Positions 1 to 7,653 are shown, counted from the first letter of the stretch. The stretch: 25,350 bases of DNA from an uncultured Ruthenibacterium sp. (GCA_910587145.1 CAJUMH010000006.1:36381-61730), one strand, 5' to 3'. Numbers and translations: made by a program. Notes: generated by a model not told the origin, from the letters alone.

Positions 1-55
1 TTGCAGGGCCAAAAGGCCCCGCACTTTCGCGCTTGCGAAAGGCTTTGGGGTTATT
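1..55. repeat. 55-bp hairpin-rich repeat, copy 1
   Basis: This 55-bp stretch is identical to 155-209. It holds two inverted repeats. GGGCC (6-10) pairs with GGCCC (15-19) across AAAA, and CTTTCGC (24-30) pairs with GCGAAAG (35-41) across GCTT. CCCC (17-20) could alternatively pair with GGGG (47-50) to enclose the second hairpin. The copy touches the window edge, so the true unit may extend further left. I see no coding gene in 1-368; the open frames there are repeat-derived. It resembles an intergenic REP-like element, but the family is unknown. Confidence 0.75.
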
Positions 56-154
56 GTGCCGCGATGCCGCCAAGGGCGGCCACAGCAGCACAAGCGAGCG
101 AAACGCGAGCGGTGCTGCGCGGTTCAATGTTCCCAAAGCAAAAGCGCCAGCTTT

Positions 155-209
155 TTGCAGGGCCAAAAGGCCCCGCACTTTCGCGCTTGCGAAAGGCTTT
201 GGGGTTATT
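155..209. repeat. 55-bp hairpin-rich repeat, copy 2
   Basis: All 55 bases match copy 1 at 1-55, in the same orientation, at an offset of 154 bp. The 99 bp between the copies are not obviously repeated. Sequences flanking the two copies diverge immediately after the terminal GGGGTTATT, so this end marks a real boundary of the unit. Confidence 0.8.
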
Positions 210-368
210 ATAACACACTTTTGCCGGAATTGCTACCAGAAATTGAGCATGCAACAAAAAACCGCCAAAATAGGGCGTAAAAAGAGCGTTTGCAGGATGT
301 TCAAGCCTTCTGTAAACGCCCTTCTTTCTTTTTTAGAGGTGCAGGCAGCCAAACAAGCGCACCATCGC

Positions 369-397
369 TTGCCGAAAGCCGCCGCGCGTGTTATAGT
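369..397 (+). promoter_or_regulatory. Candidate sigma-A promoter for the uridine-kinase-like gene
   Basis: TTGCCG (369-374) and TATAGT (392-397) are separated by 17 bp. Transcription would begin near 404, downstream of the in-frame ATG at 401. That favours the TTG start at 452 for the gene. Confidence 0.5.
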
Positions 398-451
398 GTT
401 ATGGTAGAAAACACGCATCGGCCCGCACAAGGCCGCAAGGGGGAATCCAGA

Positions 452-1645
452 TTGGAACAGGAACTCACCCGGCTGCTGAACACGCATCTGCAGCGCAGGC
501 CGCGCATGCAGGCGCAGGATTGCTATAAGCTGCTCTATCAGCGGGAATTTGGGTGCGGGCACCTTGCGCCCACACTCGAAACGGCTGTTGCCGGCCTGCA
601 GAGCGAAGCCGTTCAGGCCGCCGAATTGAACGGCACTGCCCAGCTTGCGGAGCGCGCAGCGGACAACACGCTTCCCGGCACGGCAGAGCCAATCGGGAAC
701 GGGCTGTGCCGCATCTATCTGGACGGCGTATGGAGCAAAGAGGCGCTGCGCCTTTTGGGCCGCATCTTCTGTGCCAGCGCCCGCACGCACGCCGGCGACA
801 GCGCCCGCTTTGCGGCTGCGCTCCGGCTTCTGGCCCATTGGGCGCAGGGCGTGCTGCCCGGCACAGAGCTTTTGGCCCTGCAGCAAATACAAAGCACCGC
901 GGCGGCAAACGGTTTTTTTGCCGTTCATCACAGCCAAGCATATCGCGATGCCTATGCGCCCCATTACCGCGTAGTGCGGCAGTGCTATGCCGATGCCTGG
1001 CCCGTGCTGCTGCTGGCGCAACGCATTCGGGAACAGGCCTCCGCTTTCGCACCGGCTCTGCTTGCCATCGACGGACGCTGCGGCAGCGGCAAAAGCACGC
1101 TGGCGGGACACATTGCCGAGGTATTTGCTTGCCCTGTGTTCCATCTGGATGATTTCTTTCTGTCGCCCCGGCTGCGCACGAAAGAGCGCCTGTCGCAGCC
1201 CGGAGAAAACGTACACCACGAACGGTTTTTGGCAGAGGTCCTGCGGCCGTTCCTTTCCGGGCGCACCGTTCGTTTTTGTCCGTTCGATTGTTCTGTTGGC
1301 GCAATGGGCGATGCCGTAGAGGTTTCTCCCGCCCCGTTTGCCGTTGCAGAGGGCAGCTATGCGCTACACCCGGCGCTGCGCGGGCATTATGCGGCCTGTG
1401 TATTCGTCATCTGCGCGCCCGAGGTACAGCGGGTGCGCATTGCGGCGCGCAGCGGAGAAGACGCCCTGCAGGTTTTTGAAACCAAATGGATCCCGCTGGA
1501 GGAAGCATATTTTGCGGCATACAGCATTCCCGCGCACGCAAACATAATCTGGGATACCTCCGAACAGGGCGCTGTGCCGGCAGATTCTCCGAAAAAATTC
1601 GATTTTAAGGCAAAAAGCGGCTCAGACGCAAAGCCGGAACCGTAA
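452..1645 (+). CDS. Two-domain uridine kinase/phosphoribulokinase-like P-loop protein
   Basis: This 397-aa protein has a C-terminal nucleoside/sugar-kinase-like P-loop domain. Walker A GRCGSGKS is at residues 208-215 and an HLDDFF motif at 231-236, as in the uridine kinase/phosphoribulokinase superfamily, where the Asp after strand 2 helps bind substrate. Residues 1-200 form a separate conserved-looking region (CYKLLYQREFGCGHL near its start) whose function I do not recognise. The superfamily phosphorylates small hydroxyl substrates with ATP, but the substrate here is unknown. I chose the TTG start at 452 because AAGGGGGA lies 7 nt upstream. The ATG at 401 has no ribosome binding site and would precede the predicted transcript start. 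The gene appears monocistronic, with no clear intrinsic terminator behind it. Confidence 0.75.
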   Translation: MEQELTRLLNTHLQRRPRMQAQDCYKLLYQREFGCGHLAPTLETAVAGLQSEAVQAAELNGTAQLAERAADNTLPGTAEPIGNGLCRIYLDGVWSKEALRLLGRIFCASARTHAGDSARFAAALRLLAHWAQGVLPGTELLALQQIQSTAAANGFFAVHHSQAYRDAYAPHYRVVRQCYADAWPVLLLAQRIREQASAFAPALLAIDGRCGSGKSTLAGHIAEVFACPVFHLDDFFLSPRLRTKERLSQPGENVHHERFLAEVLRPFLSGRTVRFCPFDCSVGAMGDAVEVSPAPFAVAEGSYALHPALRGHYAACVFVICAPEVQRVRIAARSGEDALQVFETKWIPLEEAYFAAYSIPAHANIIWDTSEQGAVPADSPKKFDFKAKSGSDAKPEP

Positions 1646-1765
1646 AACAGCTTTCAGCCAAACCCGTAAAGCCCGATTTTTAGCTTAATCCGCAAAGCCA
1701 TATTTCAGCCAAACCCAAAAAACGAAATTCCTATCCCTGTAAACCTGTAAAAACAAAATTCCGTC

Positions 1766-1794
1766 TTGACAAACAGGTATTGCCCGTGTAGAAT
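1766..1794 (+). promoter_or_regulatory. Consensus-like promoter of the ECF transporter transcript
   Basis: TTGACA (1766-1771) and TAGAAT (1789-1794) are separated by 17 bp, an almost perfect vegetative sigma-A promoter. The predicted start near 1801 leaves about 230 nt of untranslated leader before the gene at 2031. A promoter this strong with a leader this long suggests control after initiation. Confidence 0.8.
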
Positions 1795-1800
1795 TTATTC

Positions 1801-2030
1801 AAACAGATGTGTCATGAAGGCACAGTGGGCGGAGCGGATCCTCCCCTGCCCATCGCCCCGTTTTCTGGCGATGCGGCAGTTTTTGCATGGTTTTATACGG
1901 TTTTTAAACAACGAGCCACGAAGGCATGTGCCCCGCAGGAAGCAGGGCGCCGTTTTCGCGGCTTTTTCTGTTTTTGGAAAAGGCCGTTTGGGAAAAGGCG
2001 AAAAAGAAAAACAGGAAAGGATGTTCCCTT
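1801..2030 (+). promoter_or_regulatory. Structured 5' leader, candidate riboswitch of unassigned class
   Basis: The leader contains several helices. GTGTC-ATGAA-GGCAC forms a 5-bp hairpin near 1808-1822. GGGC/GCCC encloses GGAG/CTCC at about 1828-1850. CATCGCC (1850-1856) pairs with GGCGATG (1866-1872). A second ACGAA loop closed by GCC/GGC lies near 1915-1925, and GCCC/GGGC follows at about 1930-1948. GCCG (1949-1952) can pair with CGGC (1959-1962) just before a T run, a weak terminator-like element. CTGTTTTT (1968-1975) can pair with AAAAACAG just before the AGGAAAGG ribosome binding site (2013-2020). I found no TPP, FMN, cobalamin, THF, preQ1 or purine signature. Regulation by ligand is inference from position and structure. 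Confidence 0.45.
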
Positions 2031-2582
2031 ATGCGTAAATCTCAAACAAATGCCAGACAGCTGGTAATGGCCGCGCTGTGCGCGGCGCTGGGCGTTGTGC
2101 TGCCCGTTGCCCTGCACTCCATCCCAAACGCCGGCAGCATTCTGCTGCCAATGCATATTCCCGTATTGCTGTGCGGATTGGTGTGCGGGCCGGTATACGG
2201 CCTCGGCTGCGGGGTTCTTACGCCGTTGCTCTCCAGCCTGATCACCGGCATGCCGCCGGCAGCGGTGCTGCCCTCTATGCTGTGCGAGCTTGCCGCTTAC
2301 GGCCTTGCCGCCGGGCTGCTGACAAAAATCGTCCATACAAGCAGACGCGTGCTGAGTTTGTATGTACAGCTGCTCGGCGCAATGCTGCTTGGGCGCGTTG
2401 TTTACGGCGTAATGAACGCACTGGTGTTCTCTGCCGGAAGCTACTCCTTCTCCGCGTTTGTCACAGCCGCTTTTGTTACGGCGCTTCCGGGGATCGTCAT
2501 CCAGCTTGTGCTGCTGCCCGCCGTTGTGCTGCTGCTGGAAAGAGCGTGTGTCATTCAGGCGCCCGCCGCGGCAAAGCAGTGA
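2031..2582 (+). CDS. ECF transporter S component (substrate-binding membrane subunit)
   Basis: This 183-aa hydrophobic protein has about five or six membrane segments. It shows the ECF S-component pattern: an N-terminal alanine-rich helix (RQLVMAALCAALG), then HIPVLLCGLVCGPVYG with spaced glycines, and a conserved-looking LITGMPP loop. In group II ECF systems such a subunit captures a vitamin or micronutrient and joins a shared EcfA-EcfA'-EcfT module encoded elsewhere; no such module lies here. The substrate cannot be read from the sequence, and the protein does not look like BioY, RibU, QueT or ThiT. The ATG at 2031 follows AGGAAAGG at 2013-2020. The long structured leader suggests control by the transported compound or its product. 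Confidence 0.8.
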   Translation: MRKSQTNARQLVMAALCAALGVVLPVALHSIPNAGSILLPMHIPVLLCGLVCGPVYGLGCGVLTPLLSSLITGMPPAAVLPSMLCELAAYGLAAGLLTKIVHTSRRVLSLYVQLLGAMLLGRVVYGVMNALVFSAGSYSFSAFVTAAFVTALPGIVIQLVLLPAVVLLLERACVIQAPAAAKQ

Positions 2583-2610
2583 TGCGCCCAAAGCCTATGG
2601 CGCTGCTTCG

Positions 2611-2644
2611 CAGGGGCCTGCGGCAAAACCGCCTCTCGGAAAAG
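2611..2644. repeat. 34-bp dispersed hairpin element, copy A
   Basis: This segment matches 9612-9645 at 30 of 34 positions. Its core is a hairpin, GCGG-CAAAA-CCGC, whereas the other copy has GCTG-CAAAA-CAGC, so two of the four differences preserve base pairing. It abuts a bidirectional terminator between the ECF gene and rhaD. The function is unknown. Confidence 0.55.
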
Positions 2645-2668
2645 AGCCGCCATCACAGGCGGCTCTTT
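2641..2668. terminator. Bidirectional intrinsic terminator
   Basis: AAAGAGCCGCC (2641-2651) pairs perfectly with GGCGGCTCTTT (2658-2668) across a 6-nt loop. The A/T ends of the 11-bp stem can supply a short U-rich tail in either direction. It lies between the convergent ECF gene and rhaD and probably serves both. Confidence 0.8.
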
Positions 2669-2672
2669 CAAT

Positions 2673-3500
2673 TTATGGATCCAAAAATTTTTCGTTCAGC
2701 GTCACGCCAAACTCCCGTGCGATGGCGCGCAGCTCATCGTCCCGGATCGTCTGACGGAGCTTTCCCCCGCTTGCCGACTGCGCAAGCACCCAGATCTGCG
2801 CAGATTTTTCGATAGTATGCATCAAACCGAATGTCGTATCAACATCCGGGCCCGAGCAGAACAGGCCGTGATGCGCCCACACCGCCGCGTCAAATTCTTT
2901 CATCAGCTCACTGGTGGCCAGCGCAATTTCCGCGCCGCCCGGCACCATCCACGGCACCACGCCCACGCCGCCCGGGAATACCACCGGGCATTCGGTGGCG
3001 GATTGCCACAGCGCGCGTGTAAAATCGCGCGCCGTCAACGGCAGCACATAGGTCATGGCGATGAGGTTTGCGGGGTGTGCATGGTAGATCACGCGGTACG
3101 CGCCGCCCGTTGCCGCCGCGCGCACGCAATGATTCATATAATGGCTGGGGAATTCGCTCGTCGGCTTTGCGCCGCCCGCAAGCCCCCACACGATGCGCCA
3201 CGCGTCGCCCGCTGCGTTAATCTCGACAATGCCGATGCTGTGCAGCGGGTCGAGCGCGATATTGCGAAAATACTTTCCGCTGCCCGTCGTGAGGAAATAC
3301 TCCCCCGCAAGGTTTGCGCCCGTCACGCCCATGGGGTTCCATTCGCCCGGCGCACTGAAAAACGGGCGGCACTGCTCCACCTCCTCGGGCCGCATGCGGT
3401 ATGTTACGTTGCCGCCGTTGCGTTCGTGCCAGCCCTGCTCCCAGCCGTCGGTGCACATCCGGATATAATCCTGTACAATTTTAATCTGCGTAATTGCCAT
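2673..3500 (-). CDS. rhaD: Rhamnulose-1-phosphate aldolase
   Basis: RhaD cleaves L-rhamnulose 1-phosphate to dihydroxyacetone phosphate and L-lactaldehyde, the last committed step of L-rhamnose catabolism in the cytoplasm. The 275-aa length matches E. coli RhaD (274). It is a zinc-dependent class II aldolase: E116 in SEFPSH is the candidate catalytic acid/base. The HAH pair (H140, H142) and the histidine of WAHHG (H210/H211) form the metal site. GGNVTYR near residue 29 is the family phosphate-binding loop. It is the last gene of rhaB-rhaA-rhaD, starts 6 nt after rhaA, and has AGGAGAGGG upstream of its ATG. A perfect hairpin terminator follows. No lactaldehyde dehydrogenase or reductase is nearby. 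Confidence 0.95.
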   Translation of the reverse strand: MAITQIKIVQDYIRMCTDGWEQGWHERNGGNVTYRMRPEEVEQCRPFFSAPGEWNPMGVTGANLAGEYFLTTGSGKYFRNIALDPLHSIGIVEINAAGDAWRIVWGLAGGAKPTSEFPSHYMNHCVRAAATGGAYRVIYHAHPANLIAMTYVLPLTARDFTRALWQSATECPVVFPGGVGVVPWMVPGGAEIALATSELMKEFDAAVWAHHGLFCSGPDVDTTFGLMHTIEKSAQIWVLAQSASGGKLRQTIRDDELRAIAREFGVTLNEKFLDP

Positions 3501-3506
3501 ATTACC

Positions 3507-4754
3507 TTACCCTCTCCTGCTTAAAACTTCCGCTTCATACTGCTGCACAAGCCCAAGCCACGCGCCGTCCCCGGGCACGTTCTGGCGGCGGCAGTATTCG
3601 CTCCACACCGCGTCCAGCGGCAGCGTGCGCGCCTCTTCCATGCGCACCAGCTTTTCGGTAAAGCGCATTTCATCCTGCATCGTCTTCAGCGCGCCGTTCG
3701 GCTGCAGCAGCGCAAACAGCAGCGCCTTTTGCGCGCTGCGCGTGCCCAGCACCCACGCGGCAATCCGGTTGATTGAGGCGTCAAAGAAATCCAGGCCGAT
3801 CAGCACCCGGTCCATTGCATTATTGCGCACAACCTCCTTCATAATCTCCTTGATCTCGTCGTCAAAGAGCACCACGTGATCGGAATCCCAGCGCACGCCG
3901 CGCGTGACGTGCAGCGGCACCTTATCAAAAAAGCACAGCATAGCCGGAATTTTATCGCTGATATATTCCGTAGGATGATAGTGCCCCGCGTCCAGCAGAT
4001 TGTACACGCCCGGATGCGCAGCCGCATAGGCGGTGTAGAATTCGTTGCTGCCCACCGTCATGCTTTCAAGGCCGATGCCGAACACCTTGCTCTCCACACA
4101 GTCAATCACGTTCGGGCATCTTTCGGCGAACACCTCGTCCAGCGAGGCCTTCAGGCGCATGCGCGGGCCCATGCGGTCGGCCGGAATATCCTTAAAGCCG
4201 TCTGGCACCCAAACATTGTTCAGCACCTGATCGTTCAGTACTTCACCGATCTGCTGCGCAATGCGGCGCGTCGCTTTGCAGTGATCGATCCAGAAGCGGC
4301 GCACTGTCTCGTCCGGGTGCGACAGCGTCAGGCCGTCCTTCACCATCGGGTGCGAAAAACAGGTGGGGTTGAAATCAATGCCAAACCTGTTTTCCTTTGC
4401 GAATTCCACCCACGGCACAAAATGACGGTATTCGAGCCGATCTCGATCAACCCATTCCCCCTTCGGGAACACCGCGTAGCTGGCGTGCAGGTTGATGCGC
4501 TTTTTGCCGGGGATCATGCCGGCCGCCTTTAAAAAATCGCCCTTCAGCTCCTCGAAATCGCGCGCCTTGCCGGGATAGTTTCCCGTCGTCTGGATGCCGT
4601 CGCCCGCCTTGCCGTCCTTCTGATCGAAGCCCGCAACGTCGTCGCCCTGCCAGCAATGGATCGAGATCGGTTTTTGCGCAAGCTGCTCCAATGCCGCCTC
4701 CACATCCACGCCGAACGCGGCATAGCGTTCTTTTGCCTGTTCAAAATTTGTCAT
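3507..4754 (-). CDS. rhaA: L-rhamnose isomerase
   Basis: RhaA converts L-rhamnose to L-rhamnulose, the first catabolic step, in the cytoplasm. The 415-aa product is close to the usual length (E. coli 419). Family signatures appear along its length: ISIHCWQGDDVAGF near residue 31, NLHASYAVF, FNPTCFSHP, WVPDGFKD, LLDAGHYHPTE and LDFFDASINRIAAW. The Asp, Glu and His residues in these blocks build the divalent-metal sites of the TIM barrel. The ATG at 4754 has AAGGAGG 8 nt upstream and overlaps the rhaB stop in an ATGA arrangement, indicating translational coupling. The open frame continues upstream into rhaB in another frame, but that extension is spurious. Confidence 0.95.
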   Translation of the reverse strand: MTNFEQAKERYAAFGVDVEAALEQLAQKPISIHCWQGDDVAGFDQKDGKAGDGIQTTGNYPGKARDFEELKGDFLKAAGMIPGKKRINLHASYAVFPKGEWVDRDRLEYRHFVPWVEFAKENRFGIDFNPTCFSHPMVKDGLTLSHPDETVRRFWIDHCKATRRIAQQIGEVLNDQVLNNVWVPDGFKDIPADRMGPRMRLKASLDEVFAERCPNVIDCVESKVFGIGLESMTVGSNEFYTAYAAAHPGVYNLLDAGHYHPTEYISDKIPAMLCFFDKVPLHVTRGVRWDSDHVVLFDDEIKEIMKEVVRNNAMDRVLIGLDFFDASINRIAAWVLGTRSAQKALLFALLQPNGALKTMQDEMRFTEKLVRMEEARTLPLDAVWSEYCRRQNVPGDGAWLGLVQQYEAEVLSRRG

Positions 4755-6196
4755 GGTGTTGCCTCCTTGATCGTAAAGCTGTTTTGGATCGCGGCGCGGG
4801 CGCTCGCCAGATCGGCAAATTCGCCCGACGCGATCCATTGCGCCATCAGATTGCCCAGTGCGGTTCCCTCGGTGGGGCCGGCATACACCGGCAGGCCGGT
4901 CGCTTTGGCGGTCAGCTCGTTCAGGTAGCCGTCTTGGCTGCCGCCGCCCACAATGTTGATACTGGTATATTGCTTTCCCGTAAGGGCGGAAAGCTCCCGA
5001 ACGGCCGCTGCGTAGCCTGCGGCCAAACTGGCGTAGACACATTGCATTACTTCGCCCACCGTTTGCGGAACGGCCTGCCGCGTCTCGGCGCAAAAATCCT
5101 TTACGGCCTGCGTCATGCTTTCCGGGGCAAGAAATCGCGCATCGTTTACCTCCACGCGGGAAGAAAACCCCGCGCACCTGCGCGCCTCGGCCTCCAGCTC
5201 GGCATAGCTCCACTGCTTTTCGGCTGCGGCGCGGCGCTCCCGGCCCGCCACATACACAGCGCCGTTCAGCTCCCGGCGGATGGACTGGATCATCCAAAGC
5301 CCCATGATGTTTTTTAAGTACCGATAGCGGTACGCGTAACCGCCCTCGTTTGTAAAATTGGCGCGCATGCTCGCCTCGCCCGTGACGGGCTCTGCGTTTT
5401 CTGTGCCCAGCAGGCTCCATGTTCCGCTGGAAAGATACACCGCGTGCTCATCCCGCGCGGGCACCGCCAAAAATGCGCTGCCGGTATCGTGCGTTGCGGG
5501 CAGCAGCACCGTACAGCCGAAGCCGACCGCCTTGCGCACCGCATCGGTAAAGCCGCCCACAAGCGTACCGGGCAGGTGCAGCGCGCCAAAGATCGCCCGC
5601 GGCAGCCCAAGCGCCGCCAAGACCTCTTCGTCCCAATCCCTTGTGTGCGCGTTCACCAGCGCGGTGGAGGTGGCGTTGGTGTATTCGTTTCGGATGCAGC
5701 CTGTGAGCAGATAATTGAAGTACTCCGGGATCATGACAAAGTGCCGCGCGGCGGCCAGTTGTTCGGGGTGCTCCTTTTGCAGCGCAAGCAGCTGATACAC
5801 CGTGTTGAACGGCTGCTTTTGGATGCCGGTGCGCGCATACAGCCCGGCAAACGAAAGCCGCTTCTCAGCGGCCGCATCCATTCCCCGCGTGCGCCCGTCG
5901 CGATAGGCCACGGCGTCGCAGACAGGCTTGCCCGCCGCATCCAGCAGAACAAAATCCACCGCCCATGTATCGATGCCCATCGTCTGCGGAGCCTTCCCCG
6001 CTGCCTTACAGGCGCGCAGCCCGGCCAGCATGTGCTGCCACAGCGCGTCAAGATCCCAGCAATCGTGGCCGTTTTGATGGATCTGGACATTATCGAAGCG
6101 ATATACCTCTTCGAGCACCATGCGTCCCTGCTCCATATGGCCCAGAATATGGCGGCCCGAAGATGCGCCGATATCCACGGCAAGATGATACACCAT
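4751..6196 (-). CDS. rhaB: Rhamnulokinase
   Basis: RhaB phosphorylates L-rhamnulose with ATP at C1. The 481-aa protein is a FGGY-family sugar kinase. It has the N-terminal phosphate-1 motif AVDIGASSGR at residue 6 onward, GIDTWAVDFVLLD, PATHDTGSAF, SSGTWSLLG, and the C-terminal adenosine-binding VGGGSQDGYLN and GPTEGTALGN motifs. The ATG at 6196 has AAGGAGGGG 6 nt upstream. Longer in-frame readings start inside an apparently decayed upstream gene and are rejected. It is the first gene of the rhaBAD operon and would be transcribed from the 6197-6574 region. A rhamnose mutarotase and a transporter are absent from the window. Confidence 0.95.
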   Translation of the reverse strand: MVYHLAVDIGASSGRHILGHMEQGRMVLEEVYRFDNVQIHQNGHDCWDLDALWQHMLAGLRACKAAGKAPQTMGIDTWAVDFVLLDAAGKPVCDAVAYRDGRTRGMDAAAEKRLSFAGLYARTGIQKQPFNTVYQLLALQKEHPEQLAAARHFVMIPEYFNYLLTGCIRNEYTNATSTALVNAHTRDWDEEVLAALGLPRAIFGALHLPGTLVGGFTDAVRKAVGFGCTVLLPATHDTGSAFLAVPARDEHAVYLSSGTWSLLGTENAEPVTGEASMRANFTNEGGYAYRYRYLKNIMGLWMIQSIRRELNGAVYVAGRERRAAAEKQWSYAELEAEARRCAGFSSRVEVNDARFLAPESMTQAVKDFCAETRQAVPQTVGEVMQCVYASLAAGYAAAVRELSALTGKQYTSINIVGGGSQDGYLNELTAKATGLPVYAGPTEGTALGNLMAQWIASGEFADLASARAAIQNSFTIKEATP

Positions 6197-6574
6197 CGTT
6201 CCCCTCCTTTTTGATCGGCAAATAAAAAAACCTGTTGCCTGCGTCACAATTTGTCTTCTTTGCCCTTTTTTATAGATCTCCGAAGACAAGGCAAAGAAGA
6301 AAGCACCCGCCCCAATGGTGCCCGGCCGCGGCGCCGATCTGTCCGCCGAAAAGATTGATGGCCGCGCATAAGAGCAACACCGCCGATAATGCAAAACCGC
6401 CAGCGGCAATGTAGCTTTTTTCATTGGTTTTTCTCCGGCCAATACGCTTTCATCGCTTGGGGAGTTCGATCCGCCGCCCTTACCGTTTTTCAAAATGGAA
6501 GGTCTGTCGGGCACATCAATGTCAATACAAGCCGTTCTCTTTTACTGTTTTCATTGTACCCCATCAAAAAAAGA
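6197..6574 (-). promoter_or_regulatory. Control region of rhaBAD
   Basis: This region must contain the rhaB promoter, because a terminator lies at 6575-6615. A TTGACA lies at 6520-6525 (minus strand) without a good -10 at 17 bp, and a TACAAT at 6553-6558 without a good -35. Such incomplete promoters are typical of AraC-family activation. I saw no clear cre site and no obvious paired operator. The 6240-6449 part also holds the decayed gene. Confidence 0.4.
6240..6449 (-). pseudogene. Decayed small membrane-protein gene upstream of rhaB
   Basis: Between rhaB and the AraC-family gene the minus strand encodes protein-like sequence split between two frames. From 6449 to a stop at 6270 one frame has no ATG start but reads NEKSYIAAGGFALS, then a hydrophobic helix (AVLLLCAAINLFGG). 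A neighbouring frame, in register with rhaB, continues with GTIGAGAFFFALSSEIYKK, which looks like the second helix and basic tail. The ATG at 6424, with GGAG upstream, opens the wrong frame for the first half because of a run of six A. This fits a roughly 60-70 aa two-helix protein damaged by indels or a lost start. A sequencing error or an untranslated leader remain possible. Confidence 0.35.
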
Positions 6575-6615
6575 AAAATAAGGACGCCGTTTCATCAGAA
6601 AAGCGTCCTTATTTT
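6575..6615 (-). terminator. Intrinsic terminator behind the AraC-family gene
   Basis: AAAATAAGGACGC (6575-6587) pairs with GCGTCCTTATTTT (6603-6615), a 13-bp perfect stem with a 15-nt loop. On the minus strand it is followed by a T-rich tract, so it ends transcription of the regulator and isolates rhaBAD. Confidence 0.8.
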
Positions 6616-6636
6616 ATATTTTGATCCCAAAATATT

Positions 6637-7599
6637 CTATTTGCCCAACTGCGCACGGTATTGTTTGGGCGTTATGCCATATTGCGTGCGAAACAGGCGG
6701 TGAAAATAGCCGGTATTGTCGTACCCCACCGCGGCGCAGACCTCCTGCACGGGAAGCCTTGTTTCCCGCAGCATGCGCGCGGCGGCATCCAGGCGCTTTT
6801 GGCAAAGCAGCTGCTTGAAGGTGCTGCCTGTCGCGCGCTTTACCTCCATACTCAAATATGAAAGGCTCACCCGGTGCGCCGCCGCAACCGTTGAAAGGCT
6901 GTCCGTGCGGTAGTTTGTTTCGATCTCGCGCAGCGCCGCCACCACAAGCGGGCTGCCCGCGCCAAAAGCCGTCGCGTCGATGCAGCCGGTGTACTGCGTC
7001 AGCAGCATCAGGAGCAGGCCCATCGTCACCTAATTCACACGCTGCATGTCGGGCTGCGCCTGCACGCTTGTCCAGATCATATTTTCGATCAGGTTCTGCA
7101 CAGGCAGCACGTCGCGCACCTTAAAATGCAGATGGCTCAGGGCGGCGCCCCCCGTCTGAAGTTCCCCGAGCAAAAACTGCGCCAGCACATTGTCCATCCC
7201 CATCAGCTGAAACGCCTCGTCGAAAAACTGCGGCAAAACGATAAAATTTACCGCAATGTCCCCTGCCTCCGCCCGCTGGATGGCATGGCTGGCGTGGCGG
7301 TTTAAAAACAGCAATTCCCCCTCGCGCAGTGTCACGCACGCATCGCCGTTGATGCGGTGCACGGTTTTGCCCCTGCACATGTACATGATCTCGACATAGT
7401 TATGGCTGTGGCGTGGAAACGGCGCAAAGCGCGTATGCGGGCGGATGCTCATCAGCCGGCCCCTCTCGATCATCTTTTTTGCGTCCACCTTAAACAGACT
7501 TCCGGAGGCATACAGCGTTTGATCTACACTGCTGCCGTGCAGCAGCGCCCGCTCCTCCTCGGTGATGTGTGCCAGCCGACGCAGCAGCGATCCGTCCAT
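6637..7599 (-). pseudogene. AraC-family transcriptional regulator interrupted by an in-frame TAG
   Basis: Reading from the ATG at 7599, one frame encodes a 189-residue N-terminal half. It has a cupin-like sensor core (RHSHNYVEIMYMCRG, then HRING, and NRHASHAI). The same frame then meets TAG at 7030-7032. It continues without a shift as VTMGLLLMLLTQYTG and an AraC-type double helix-turn-helix (SLSTVAAAHRVSLSYLS and VQEVCAAVGYDNTGYFHRLF) to a stop at 6637. Full length would be about 320 aa, normal for a RhaS/RhaR-like activator. CAG to TAG is the simplest explanation. The position beside rhaBAD suggests it regulated rhamnose use. The second half has a GTG directly after the TAG and an ATG at 7023, but no Shine-Dalgarno site. 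Nonsense mutation, readthrough or sequencing error are all possible. Confidence 0.85.
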
Positions 7600-7653
7600 A
7601 TCCGCACCATCTTTACAATTTCTTCATGCATCTCTGCGCGCTTCATGGTATAC

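Noticed and set aside
401..451. ATG at 401 as the start of the uridine-kinase-like gene
   Set aside because: It has no ribosome binding site and would lie at or before the predicted transcript start; the TTG at 452 has a good one.
1652..1716. 14-bp direct repeat TTTCAGCCAAACCC at 1652-1665 and 1703-1716
   Set aside because: Real as sequence, but it lies in a short AT-rich gap with other loosely repeated words; no structure or regulatory context supports a function.
1801..2030. ECF leader as a TPP, FMN, cobalamin, THF or preQ1 riboswitch
   Set aside because: None of the conserved core strings of these classes that I know could be found; the leader is kept only as an unclassified candidate.
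6197..6514. N-terminal extension of rhaB
   Set aside because: The rhamnulokinase fold starts at MVYHLAVDIGASSGR behind AAGGAGGGG; the extension runs through the decayed upstream gene.
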